Source: DASRWT01 sp963748485 (GTDB taxonomy: Bacteria; Methylomirabilota; Methylomirabilia; Rokubacteriales; CSP1-6). Taken from it: a stretch of DNA of 64,000 bases. Shown here in pieces: positions 1 through 8,500 of this stretch. The notes below the pieces were generated by a model. The model did not search any database. It was not told where the DNA came from and saw only the letters and a program-made list of their open reading frames with translations. The stretch covers positions 372,001 to 436,000 of the forward strand of contig CAVVJF010000011.1 in the NCBI GenBank assembly GCA_963748485.1, read 5' to 3'. The first letter of the stretch is position 1; each line of letters opens with the position of its first letter. The position numbers were made by a program, and so were the translations under genes.

Positions 1-197
1 TGGCGGGCGCGCTCGATGAAGCCGGCCACGTCCCGGGTGGGTGTCGCCTCCTTGACGATGAGGTCCACCGCGGTGAACCGGAGCGTGCGCAGCCCCTCCT
101 CGTCCGATGCCGCGGTGAAGACCGCCCGCCCGTCGAGCCCACGACGGAGACGAGTGCGCAGGGTCTCGTCGGCCGAGACCAGCAGGGCCGTTCTCAT
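1..197 (-). CDS. Response regulator, receiver-like N-terminus (partial)
   Basis: Only the first 65 codons are inside the window; the gene continues past the left edge. The start ATG overlaps the stop of the upstream histidine kinase as ATGA, so this is probably its cognate regulator. The fragment reads like the start of a receiver fold (MRTALLVSADETLRTRLRRG, then VDLIVKEATPTRD). The usual acidic pocket is weak (SADE). The position after DLIV that normally holds the phosphorylated Asp appears to be Glu, so the receiver may be atypical or constitutive. Kinases of this architecture usually partner sigma-54 activators, but no AAA+ domain is visible here, so the output type is inferred. Confidence 0.65.
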   Translation of the reverse strand, partial: MRTALLVSADETLRTRLRRGLDGRAVFTAASDEEGLRTLRFTAVDLIVKEATPTRDVAGFIERAR

Positions 198-2653
198 GTG
201 CGAATGGTGGCGGGGCGCTCGCCGGGAACCGGGAACTGGACCGTGAAGGTGCAGCCAGGCCGGCCCACGTGGTTACGGGCCCGAAGCTCGGCGCGGTGGG
301 CGTCGGCGATGCTGTTGCAGACGGCAAGGCCGAGGCCGGAGCCCCGAGCCTTGGATGTCACGAACGGATTGAAGATCGTGTCCACGAGGTCGGCCGGGAT
401 GCCGGGTCCGGTGTCGGAGAGCTCGACCAGCAGGTAGTTTCCACCTGCTTCGCGCGGATCAGCCACCCTCACTGTGAGCTCCCCACCATGGCCCATAGCT
501 TCCACGGCATTTAAGCATAAGTTGTGGAAAAGCTGCTCCAATTGGGACGCGTTGCCCGTGATCTTCCGTGTCGGCGCATCGGTCCCGACCCTGCGAAGTC
601 GGATACCCCGAGCCTCCAGCTCGGGCTGCAGGAGCTCCAGTGTCGAATGGATGGGGTCCAGTACGTTGATGACATCCATAGGTTGTGTCTGTGCCGACGA
701 CAAGGTCCGGAAACGCCCCAGGAGCTCGTCGATACGGGAGATCTCCCGATCGGCCACCCGAACCAGGCTACCGCGGAACTCGGGGTCATCAAAACGGCTG
801 GGAAGCAGCTGGGTAAAAGCCTTCAGGGCGACCAGGGGGTTGCGGATCTCGTGGACCATGCCCGACGCGATGGCCTCCAGAGAGGCAAGCCGCTCGGCCC
901 GCCGCTTTTCCCCCTCGAGCTCCTTGAGCCGGCTCAGGTCGGTGAACACCGCCACCGCCCCTGGCCGGGTACCCGGGCCGCCAACCAGGGGGGAGGTGGA
1001 GCACATGAGGGGGATCAGCTGCCCGGCCGCATTGGGCAGAGCGAGCTCCACCTGCGAGCGCGACTCCCCGTCGGCCGCCGTCGCCTCGAGCAGGCGGGCC
1101 AGCGGCACCGGCAGGTGACCGGCCGGCTGCCCCCGCAGGGTGTCCCCGGCCACCCCCGCCAGTGCCTCCGCGGCGCGGTTGAAGAGCGTGATCCGGCCCC
1201 GCGCGCCCACCGCCACCACGCCGCTCTCGATCGTGCCGAGGATGCGCTGGATGTGCTCGTTCACGAGAAGGACCTGGTGGTGCACCTGGGCGTTGCGCAC
1301 CGCGACCGCCGACTGATTGGCCAGCGTGGCGAGGAGATCCGCGTCGTCACTGAAGAAGGGATCGCCAGACCGCTTCGCCCCGACGGCGAGGAAGCCGATG
1401 ACGCGGTCGCTCTCGACCAAGGGCACGAGCACCTCGCTGCCCAGCCGCGTGAAGTCCGCGAGCGTCGAGATCGGATCGCTCCCGTCCTCCCCCTCGTCCC
1501 GGAAGAGCAGCCGGCGCTCGCGCTCGAGCTGGGCGAGGAGCGGCAGGTTAGAGGAGGCGTGATCCGGGAAGGCGCCCTGCCCGAGCAGATGCGCCCGCTC
1601 GAATCGCCCCTCCTCCTCGTCGAGCAGATAAATGGCCAGGCCCTCGGGCCGTAGCGTCGCGCCTACCGTGCGCGCGAAGTGGCCCAGCAGCGCCGGCAGG
1701 TCGATGGTGGTGCTCAGCGCGCGGCTCGTCTCGCGAACCGTCCGCGGGTAGTCGTACGGCTCGCGGTAGAGATATCGATCGAACGCGCGCTGGATCTGAC
1801 GCTTGAGCGGCGCGAAGAGCACCGCAACCAGCAGCGCCAGGAGGATCTCGCGGATCGGCAGCTGAAGCTCGTCGTGGAAGAGGGCGTTCGAAGCGACGAG
1901 CAGCGTAAGGAGGGCCACGCCCGCCACGAGGACGGCGGCCAGATACACCGCCCCCCGACGCACCTTCACGCGGATGTCCATCAGCCGATGGCGGATGATG
2001 GCGTGGCCGATCATGAGGATCATGACGAGGGAAAAGAGGGGTCCGAATTTGCTAAGACTCGACGTCCCGAACAACAGGGGAACGAGTAGGTTTGTCAGGG
2101 TCCCGAACGCGATGGGAACGGAGATAGCCAGCAGGAGATAGCCGGTCTGGATGCGCAGCGATCCGCTCACAGAGCGATACTTTCTGGCTAGAACCCAGAT
2201 CGCACTTCCAAAGCACGACAGCATGTAGAGTCCGTAGGCTGAGTGGAGTGACCCGTATTCGATGGTGATGCCACTTGCTCCTCGACTAGTCGAGATCACT
2301 AGCAGAGAGGAAAACATTGCCAGCGTTACAAAGAGCACCGCTGGCGCTGCGAACATCGCCAAGGGCAGGCTGTCCTGGAGGCGGCGGGATGGCGGGAACA
2401 CTTCAGCCAGGACCAGCGCTGATAAGGGCGCAAGGCCTGCAACAGCCAACGTGAACCTTACATATCTAACGGACTCGGGAGTGGCGTAGTGGCCCAGTGC
2501 GACACCAATTGCCCAAAGGGCTGCGAGAACCCCGATAGTCGCCAGGGCGATGTGGGGGCCTCCTCGCGGGTTACGACGGTAGACGTAGGCAGCAATTGCA
2601 AGGTTGCAGAGCGCCGTAGCGAGAAGTGGTATCGCGCCGAGACTGATGGACAT
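194..2653 (-). CDS. Membrane histidine kinase, 7TM-GAF-PAS-HisKA-HATPase (copy 1)
   Basis: Sensor kinase of 819 aa. Residues about 1-235 form seven or so membrane helices ending in HRLMDIRVKVRRG. A short linker with RYLYREPYDY follows, then a GAF domain (about 315-460), a PAS domain (about 465-590), HisKA with the phospho-acceptor His in SGMVHEIRNP (about 600), and an ATPase domain with N-box LCLNAVEAM, DTGPGIP and GSGLGLAV. This layout resembles PrsK-type kinases of exosortase/PEP-CTERM loci, but no exosortase is in view. It is a tandem paralogue of the next gene upstream (2770-5256). Base composition is mixed: the membrane-domain half near the start codon (about 1980-2653) is near 53% GC, while the central part exceeds 70%. 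The signal sensed is unknown. Confidence 0.9.
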   Translation of the reverse strand: MSISLGAIPLLATALCNLAIAAYVYRRNPRGGPHIALATIGVLAALWAIGVALGHYATPESVRYVRFTLAVAGLAPLSALVLAEVFPPSRRLQDSLPLAMFAAPAVLFVTLAMFSSLLVISTSRGASGITIEYGSLHSAYGLYMLSCFGSAIWVLARKYRSVSGSLRIQTGYLLLAISVPIAFGTLTNLLVPLLFGTSSLSKFGPLFSLVMILMIGHAIIRHRLMDIRVKVRRGAVYLAAVLVAGVALLTLLVASNALFHDELQLPIREILLALLVAVLFAPLKRQIQRAFDRYLYREPYDYPRTVRETSRALSTTIDLPALLGHFARTVGATLRPEGLAIYLLDEEEGRFERAHLLGQGAFPDHASSNLPLLAQLERERRLLFRDEGEDGSDPISTLADFTRLGSEVLVPLVESDRVIGFLAVGAKRSGDPFFSDDADLLATLANQSAVAVRNAQVHHQVLLVNEHIQRILGTIESGVVAVGARGRITLFNRAAEALAGVAGDTLRGQPAGHLPVPLARLLEATAADGESRSQVELALPNAAGQLIPLMCSTSPLVGGPGTRPGAVAVFTDLSRLKELEGEKRRAERLASLEAIASGMVHEIRNPLVALKAFTQLLPSRFDDPEFRGSLVRVADREISRIDELLGRFRTLSSAQTQPMDVINVLDPIHSTLELLQPELEARGIRLRRVGTDAPTRKITGNASQLEQLFHNLCLNAVEAMGHGGELTVRVADPREAGGNYLLVELSDTGPGIPADLVDTIFNPFVTSKARGSGLGLAVCNSIADAHRAELRARNHVGRPGCTFTVQFPVPGERPATIRT

Positions 2654-2769
2654 AGGTTTCCCCCACGAAAGGGAATCCAGCCTTAGGTCATGCTCTGTCG
2701 GGGATTGTTACTCCGAAGAGCTTTGTATTCAACACCGAATCGGACCGATGAAGGCTGGGTATTCCTCGA

Positions 2770-5256
2770 TCAGCGCAGGGTAGCGGGCTGCATCTCGGTC
2801 GCTACGGGAAACTCGATCAAGATCGTGGTACCGCGTCCGAGAGTTGGAGACGAAGCGCGAATTGTTCCCTTGTGGGCGTCGGTTATCCCGCGACAGATCG
2901 CCAGACCGAGGCCCGACCCCTTTGGCTTCGTAGTCACGAAAGGTTCAAACACCTTGCCCACAAGATGGTCAGGGATGCCTGCGCCAGAATCTGTAATCTC
3001 GATTAACAGGCTGTGGCCATCATGCGTAGCCCTGTCTGCCAGTCGTATGGTCACTTCTCCGTCGTGCTCCATTGCTTCGACCGAGTTAATGAGGAGATTC
3101 AGGAACAGTTGCTTGAGCTGATCCGAATCCCCAGATATGCGCGTATTGGAAGCACCGTAAGCGCGTGTGATCTGAATTCGCTTCTGAAGGAACTGACCAC
3201 GGAGGAGAGAAAGGGTTTCTTCGATCGGCTCGATGACATCAACGGTACGGAAGGATTGATGTGATGGTACCGCGAGGCCCCGAAGTCGACCCACGAGTTC
3301 ATCAATACGCTCGATTTCCTTCAGGACGATCACTGAGAAGTCCTTGCGAAAATCCTCCTCAGTGAAGCGCTCGGGCAAAAGCTCGGCGAACGTTCTTATC
3401 GCCACGAGCGGGTTCTTGATCTCGTGCGCGATGCCGGATGCAAGGGCGCCAAACGCGGCCAACCGTTCGCCCCGTCGTTTCTCGCGTTCGAGATCCTTGA
3501 GCCGACTCAGATCACTGAAGACGATAACAGCGCCAAGAACCGTTCCTGCCCGGTCCTTCAAAGGCGAAGTCGCACAGACCACCGGAATCACGCGCCCCGC
3601 CTCGTCAATGAGGGCGGATTCCAACTGTGTTTGTGGTTTCCCATCACCAAGTGTGGCTTCTAGCGGTTCCCGCAGCGCATCAGGCAGCTTGCTAATTCCC
3701 TGACTGCGTAGGGCCTCCGCCGTAGTGCCGGTCATTCGTTCCGCGGCCTTGTTGCAGAGAGTTATTGTCCGCAAGAAGTCAGTCGCGACGACGCCGCTTT
3801 CCATGGTCGCCAAGATGTTCTCTACATATTCGTTGACTAGGACCACTTGACGATAGAGTTGCGCATTTCTCATTGCTATGACTGCCTGGTGAGAAAGTGT
3901 CGAGAGCAGTTCGAGGTCATCAGAGAAATACGCATCTCCTGATCGCTTTGGCCCCACGATGAGAAGCCCGATTAAGTCGGCTTCCGACATCATTGGGATC
4001 GCAAACTCGCCCCCTAGCGCTATGAGTTGGTCGATGGCACGTTCGGCTTCGCGGCCGCTTACGGTGCTGCCTAGGTCATCGCGTAACAAAGCGCGACGAT
4101 ACTGCAGGAGGAAGGTAGGAAGCGGAGAGGACGCGGAGAGAGAGGAAGCGATCGGGAGCCTGTCAGTGTCAAAGATATTCTGGACTGCAAGCAAATCTAG
4201 GTGGTCTTGAGTGGAGTCGCGAACGAACACTGCGACGGAGTCGGGGCGAAGGGTATCGCTTACGGTCTTACAAAGGTACTCCACGAGCGACTTTAGGTCC
4301 AGGAGCGAGGCGACTGTACGACTTGCCTCTCTTATGATTGCACGATAGTCGTATGACTCACGATAGAGGTATCGATCGAGAGCGTTTTGAATCCACTGCT
4401 TCAGCGGTTGAAAGGCTAGCGCGATCCCCAGCGCCACGCCGATCTGAAGGGCAAGGGGAAGGTCTTGCGCCTTCGTGCCCGTCAGCGTCGAAACAATAGT
4501 GAGTATGGCGACAAAGATTCCGCCAGCCGTCGCGACCGAAAGGAGAAACACGATTCCGCGCTGGACTACAAGGCGAATGTCCATCAGGCGGTGGCGAATG
4601 ATTGCATGCGCCGAGAACGACACCATCAGCAGGCTGAAGTAAGGACCCAAAACGCTGTATTGCGATGTCTTCCATATCAAAGGAATAGCGACGTTTGTAG
4701 TAACAGCCCCGGCAGCTCCCAATAGGATGCCAAGGAGTAGATAGCGTAATTGGAGCTTGCGGAGCCCGGTGGCGAGACGAAGCTTTCGCCACAATGTGTA
4801 CAACGCAAAGCCGAGAGTGCCTGCTACGTAGATTGAGAAGACGGGGTGAAGAGCGCCGTACAAGAAGTTGGTCTTGGATGCGATCCGCTGGGCGCCGGAA
4901 ACGATCAAGGGGGTAAATGATATAGCAATGAAGGTGAGGCAGAGGGCGGCGGGAACTGCAATGGCTCTCTTGGACGGGTGGCGGTGGCCGATGGGGAACG
5001 CGTGAAATACGAGTAGGAAGGTGAAAGGAATGCTTCCAGCGAAGGCGAACGCAAGTCGCCCATACACTACCGCCTTGGAGAGGTCGTCGAGGGAGAGTGC
5101 GATCGTAATACTTACTATCCAGCCGACGATACTGATAACGGACAGGCCGAAGAGTCGGTTGACCTGGGCACGGTGGTTGTTGAGGAATACGAGAAGACCG
5201 AGACCCGTCAACGCCGATGATAGAACGAGGACCCCGAGGACCCTTGCGCTCAACAC
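2770..5256 (-). CDS. Membrane histidine kinase, 7TM-GAF-PAS-HisKA-HATPase (copy 2)
   Basis: An 828-aa sensor kinase with the same domain order as its downstream neighbour and clear shared signatures (HRLMDIRLVVQRG, RYLYRESYDYR, ASGIAHEIKNPLVAIRTF, DSGAGIP, GSGLGLAICRG). The start is a GTG 16 nt after the ketosynthase stop, so it is probably co-transcribed with that gene. GC is about 50-57%, well below the window average, with many codons ending in A or T, which suggests recent acquisition. The two kinases probably arose by duplication or were acquired together. Whether both phosphorylate the same regulator at the left edge cannot be told from sequence. Confidence 0.9.
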   Translation of the reverse strand: MLSARVLGVLVLSSALTGLGLLVFLNNHRAQVNRLFGLSVISIVGWIVSITIALSLDDLSKAVVYGRLAFAFAGSIPFTFLLVFHAFPIGHRHPSKRAIAVPAALCLTFIAISFTPLIVSGAQRIASKTNFLYGALHPVFSIYVAGTLGFALYTLWRKLRLATGLRKLQLRYLLLGILLGAAGAVTTNVAIPLIWKTSQYSVLGPYFSLLMVSFSAHAIIRHRLMDIRLVVQRGIVFLLSVATAGGIFVAILTIVSTLTGTKAQDLPLALQIGVALGIALAFQPLKQWIQNALDRYLYRESYDYRAIIREASRTVASLLDLKSLVEYLCKTVSDTLRPDSVAVFVRDSTQDHLDLLAVQNIFDTDRLPIASSLSASSPLPTFLLQYRRALLRDDLGSTVSGREAERAIDQLIALGGEFAIPMMSEADLIGLLIVGPKRSGDAYFSDDLELLSTLSHQAVIAMRNAQLYRQVVLVNEYVENILATMESGVVATDFLRTITLCNKAAERMTGTTAEALRSQGISKLPDALREPLEATLGDGKPQTQLESALIDEAGRVIPVVCATSPLKDRAGTVLGAVIVFSDLSRLKDLEREKRRGERLAAFGALASGIAHEIKNPLVAIRTFAELLPERFTEEDFRKDFSVIVLKEIERIDELVGRLRGLAVPSHQSFRTVDVIEPIEETLSLLRGQFLQKRIQITRAYGASNTRISGDSDQLKQLFLNLLINSVEAMEHDGEVTIRLADRATHDGHSLLIEITDSGAGIPDHLVGKVFEPFVTTKPKGSGLGLAICRGITDAHKGTIRASSPTLGRGTTILIEFPVATEMQPATLR

Positions 5257-5272
5257 AATGAGGCGACGACTC

Positions 5273-6517
5273 TCATTCCTCGAACCGGCCTACGACGAGA
5301 GCTGAACACCCGCCCCCAAAGCCATGTCCGTTGCATAGAACGTTTCTGATGCGCGCCACACGTGAGACATTCGGAACGTAGTCAAGGTCGCATCGTGGGT
5401 CTGGAACTTCCTGATTGATCGTAGGGGGGACTCTCTGGTTGAGAATCGACATGCAGGCGGCTGCAGCTTGAAGAGAACCCGCCGCTGCGAAAGGTTGGCC
5501 AATCATCGACTTGATAGAGGAGATCGGTATTCGATAGGCGTGCTCGCCCAGCGCCTCTTTAAAGGCGTTGGAATCGCAGACGTCAAAATCTGGCAACGAA
5601 CTACCGTGGGCATTTACGTAGTCGATGTCGAGAGGCGTGAGTCCAGAGTCGTTGACCGCGCTGCTGATCGCCTTGGCCATGACCTTCCCGGTGAGATCTC
5701 CCTTGCGCATATCGATGGCTTCGCTTGCGCCACCGAAACCTCGAATCTCGGCGTATATCGTCGCGCCTCTGTCGCATGCATGATCCAGTTCCTCAAGCAC
5801 AAAGCCTGCGGCGCCTTCTCCAATGACTAGCCCGTCGCGCAATAGGTCGTAGGGGCGAGACGCCCTTGTTGGATCGTCGCCACGCTTACTAAGGGCGCCG
5901 AGTGCTGAGAACGTTGCAAACAAGGCAGGGGAGATTGGGGCTTCCGAGCTGCCCGTGAGCACAACTCGAGTTCGGCCCGACCGGATTTGGAGCGCCGCTG
6001 CCTGAAGTGCGTCGAGCCCCGTGCAGCAGTTGGATGAAACTGAAACAGTCGGTCCAGTAATGCCTAACTCGATCGAGATGTAAGAAGCCGGAGCGTGCGG
6101 CGGGTATTCCAAAGCTGTCCATGGGTCGACAGCTTTCATCCCGTCTAGTTGAAGACTGACCGCTGCTCGCTCGAATATCGGAGCTCCACCGGACGTACCA
6201 AAGCAGACCACAGTCTGACTCACGACAGAGGGACTCAGGACAAGCCCTGAGTCGTCCACCGCCATTCGACAAGCTGCTACCGCGAACTGACTGAATCTGC
6301 CCATATGCCGAGCTTGCTTATTGCTTACGAAGTCGCCCGCGTTGAAGTCCTGCACCTTCGCGGCGACCTTGCAGGGGTAGGGGTCGGTGTCGAACTCGGT
6401 GATCCAGTCCACGCCGGACTTGCCGGCGACGAGGCTATCCCAGTAGGCCTGCTTGCCGAGTCCATTGGGGGCGACGACCCCTATGCCGGTGATGACCACG
6501 CGGCGTCCCTTTCGCAT
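5273..6517 (-). CDS. Beta-ketoacyl synthase homologue with altered active site
   Basis: Ketosynthase-fold protein of 414 aa starting at the ATG of MRKGRRVVITGIGVVAPNGL; longer reading frames upstream would cross the promoter. The nucleophile Cys164 is present in SSNCCTGLDA and His304 in VNAHGSSLPD. The second catalytic His, normally in a KSMxGH motif, is replaced by Gln341 (KSMIGQPFAAAG), giving a Cys-His-Gln triad. The C-terminal glycine loop is NGHGFGGGCSALV instead of the usual NSFGFGG. Condensing enzymes extend acyl-ACP in fatty acid or polyketide synthesis; with this triad, decarboxylative condensation may be lost or changed. It is the first gene of an operon that otherwise encodes two sensor kinases and a regulator, with no ACP, KR or AT nearby. 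GC is about 57%. Confidence 0.85.
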   Translation of the reverse strand: MRKGRRVVITGIGVVAPNGLGKQAYWDSLVAGKSGVDWITEFDTDPYPCKVAAKVQDFNAGDFVSNKQARHMGRFSQFAVAACRMAVDDSGLVLSPSVVSQTVVCFGTSGGAPIFERAAVSLQLDGMKAVDPWTALEYPPHAPASYISIELGITGPTVSVSSNCCTGLDALQAAALQIRSGRTRVVLTGSSEAPISPALFATFSALGALSKRGDDPTRASRPYDLLRDGLVIGEGAAGFVLEELDHACDRGATIYAEIRGFGGASEAIDMRKGDLTGKVMAKAISSAVNDSGLTPLDIDYVNAHGSSLPDFDVCDSNAFKEALGEHAYRIPISSIKSMIGQPFAAAGSLQAAAACMSILNQRVPPTINQEVPDPRCDLDYVPNVSRVARIRNVLCNGHGFGGGCSALVVGRFEE

Positions 6518-6564
6518 GAACCCTCCGCCCGTAAACCTCTGAAAGTTAAAGCGAGGTACCGCGT

Positions 6565-6593
6565 ACGATAGCAAGAAAAAAGGGCTAATCCAA
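6565..6593 (-). promoter_or_regulatory. Sigma-70-type promoter for the ketosynthase-kinase operon
   Basis: On the minus strand, TTGGAT (6588-6593) and TATCGT (6565-6570) are separated by exactly 17 bp. The predicted leader is about 40 nt, in an AT-rich gap that also carries the divergent promoter of the next gene. Confidence 0.5.
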
Positions 6594-6617
6594 GTTTCCT
6601 CGGGAGTGGCCGTCGGG

Positions 6618-6623
6618 TACAAT
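6618..6623 (+). promoter_or_regulatory. -10 box TACAAT, near-leaderless promoter
   Basis: TACAAT ends 9 nt before the ATG at 6633, so transcription should begin at or within about 3 nt of the start codon. The -35 match (TTTCCT, 17-bp spacer) is weak. Confidence 0.5.
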
Positions 6624-6632
6624 CCGGCCTAG

Positions 6633-7433
6633 ATGAACACAGCGATGACGCGCCGCCAGTTGCTTTCTCTTCCCTTCGGCTTGCTTGTTTTGCCGGCGCT
6701 CGCGACGGCCGAGTCCGTGACAAGGAAAACATGTTCCTATCAAGCGAACATGGCTGTGCTCTTCGATCTGATTACGTTCAACGTCACCGGCACCGTGGTC
6801 GAGGAGATCGACCAAGCGGCCGGGCAGTATCGGGTCGTGCTCACCGGTGAGGGATCGGGGGTCACGCACCGATCGGAATCCACCGGCATCATCCGGGCGG
6901 GTCGCTTCCTTCCCGTCACCCACTGGAGCGCGGGCAGTGTCCGCGGTCGCGACAACCGGGCCTTGACGAAGTACGACTACGAGCGCGGCACGATAGAGCT
7001 GCACTCGCGGTACTACACGCTGTTCATGGGACGGCTTCGTCAGCTCGACGACGTCCTCAAGATCCCGGCGGGTCAGCCGGTCGACGACATCATCTCCGCC
7101 ACGCTGAACTTTGCCGCGGGTCAGCTCGGAACGGACGCGGAGGGGTACTATCGCACCCAGGTCGTGCGCCGCGCGAAGGCCGAGAACGAAGGACCGGATG
7201 ACGTCTCGGCCAGCGGGTACCGTGCCGAGCTGGTCCCCCTGCGATTCCAGGCACGGACCGATCCCGCGACGGGGCGGCTCACCGCGATGATCGACATCAC
7301 GCGCTTCTCGGCGTGGGCACGCTCCAATCGACCCGCCCTGGTCACCTTCGATCAGACCCGCCACGTGGAGTCGATGAAGTCCTCCCTCATACTCGGCAGT
7401 ACCGTGAGCCTCCGGCTCACCGCCTTCGCCTGA
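6633..7433 (+). CDS. Secreted protein of unknown function
   Basis: A 266-aa protein with an N-terminal export signal: TRRQLLSLPFGLLVLPALATAE has twin arginines followed by a hydrophobic stretch and an A-x-A cleavage site, so Tat or Sec export is plausible. The mature part looks rich in beta strands (repeated YRVVLTGEG, GRFLPVTHWSAG, GRLTAMIDITRF patterns), loosely resembling DUF3108-type envelope proteins; that link is a guess. It is divergent from the ketosynthase operon and followed 9 nt later by a sugar kinase, with which it may be co-transcribed. No catalytic motif is evident. Confidence 0.7.
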   Translation: MNTAMTRRQLLSLPFGLLVLPALATAESVTRKTCSYQANMAVLFDLITFNVTGTVVEEIDQAAGQYRVVLTGEGSGVTHRSESTGIIRAGRFLPVTHWSAGSVRGRDNRALTKYDYERGTIELHSRYYTLFMGRLRQLDDVLKIPAGQPVDDIISATLNFAAGQLGTDAEGYYRTQVVRRAKAENEGPDDVSASGYRAELVPLRFQARTDPATGRLTAMIDITRFSAWARSNRPALVTFDQTRHVESMKSSLILGSTVSLRLTAFA

Positions 7434-7442
7434 CGGGCTCGC

Positions 7443-8408
7443 ATGGCGTTTGACCTCGTCGCCCTCGGAGAGGTCATGCTCCGGTTATCGGCACCGCCTC
7501 CCGAGCGGCTCGAGCAGGCTGTCGCGTTGAACGTTCAGATCGGCGGCTCCGAGGCGAACGTGGCGGCCGCGTGCGCGCGGCTGGGATTGCGCACGGCGCT
7601 CATCTCCGCCCTGCCCGCCTCGCATCCCTGGGCGGATCGCGCCGTCCGCGAGCTCGGTGGCCACGGGGTGGACTGCGCTGGCGTGGTGCGGTTGGACGGT
7701 GCCCGGATGGGGCTCTACTTCCTCGAGTACGCGCCGGCCCCGCGTCCCGTCCGCATCCTCTACGATCGTCGCGATTCCGCGGCGAGCCGGCTCACCGCCG
7801 GCGACATCGACTGGACGCTCCTCCAGGGCGCGCGCCTGCTCCACCTCTCGGGGATCACGCCGGCGCTTGGCGAGAACCTTCGCGCCGTCATCCGGCGCGC
7901 GGTGCAGGAGGCGAAGAGGGCGGACGTGCCGATTTCCTTCGACGTGAACTATCGCGCGCGCCTCTGGACCCCGAAGGAAGCCCGCGACTTCCTGGTCGAG
8001 GTGCTGCCGCCCGCGCGGTATCTCTTCGTGGGCGCCGACGACGCGGAGACGGTGTTCGAGCTGCGCGGCGCCCCCGCCGACGTGCTCGGCGGCCTGCGCG
8101 GGCTCGCCCCCGCGGCCACCATAGCGCTCACGCTCGGCGAAGCGGGGTGCGCCGTGCTCGATGGGACCACCGTGTGGACCCCCCGCCGACGCTACGCCGT
8201 CACCGTGGTGGACCGCGTGGGCGCGGGGGACGCCTTCGCCGCCGGCTTCCTCTGGGCCATGCTCGCCGGGCGGGGACCCGAGCCCGCGGTGGACGCGGGG
8301 ACCGCGCTCGCCGCGCTGAAATGCACCATCTGGGGCGATATCGCGCTCGTCAGCCGCGCCGAGCTGGACGAGCTGATGGCGAGCGACAACACTGAGATCC
8401 GCCGCTAG
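7443..8408 (+). CDS. PfkB-family sugar kinase, probably 2-keto-3-deoxygluconate kinase
   Basis: Cytosolic ribokinase-fold kinase of 321 aa. The N-terminal signature GGSEANVAAACARLG and the C-terminal DRVGAGDAFAAGF, with the catalytic Asp in GAGD, are intact. FDVNYRARLW in the middle is characteristic of KdgK-type enzymes, which phosphorylate 2-keto-3-deoxygluconate to KDPG in the modified Entner-Doudoroff route. No KDPG aldolase or sugar dehydratase is adjacent, so the substrate is inferred from motif alone; fructokinase or another sugar acid kinase remains possible. The C-terminal tail is short and polar. Confidence 0.8.
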   Translation: MAFDLVALGEVMLRLSAPPPERLEQAVALNVQIGGSEANVAAACARLGLRTALISALPASHPWADRAVRELGGHGVDCAGVVRLDGARMGLYFLEYAPAPRPVRILYDRRDSAASRLTAGDIDWTLLQGARLLHLSGITPALGENLRAVIRRAVQEAKRADVPISFDVNYRARLWTPKEARDFLVEVLPPARYLFVGADDAETVFELRGAPADVLGGLRGLAPAATIALTLGEAGCAVLDGTTVWTPRRRYAVTVVDRVGAGDAFAAGFLWAMLAGRGPEPAVDAGTALAALKCTIWGDIALVSRAELDELMASDNTEIRR

Positions 8409-8452
8409 CCCCGTCCACGGGCGCCGCCGACCCCGGGGGCACCCACTAGGGG

Positions 8453-8494
8453 TTGACGCCGGGCCCCCGAGCCCCCACAATAGGGTGTTATGAT
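8453..8494 (+). promoter_or_regulatory. Promoter region of the helicase-nuclease gene
   Basis: TTGACG (8453-8458) is followed after 17 bp by CACAAT (8476-8481). A second -10-like TATGAT (8489-8494) lies exactly 6 nt before the GTG at 8501, the spacing expected of a leaderless transcript. Either or both may be used. Confidence 0.5.
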
Positions 8495-8500
8495 CGGCGC

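Noticed and set aside
8453..8500. TTG start giving a longer helicase
   Set aside because: The TTG is part of a -35 box and the added residues are not family-like; GTG 8501 has proper spacing to a -10.
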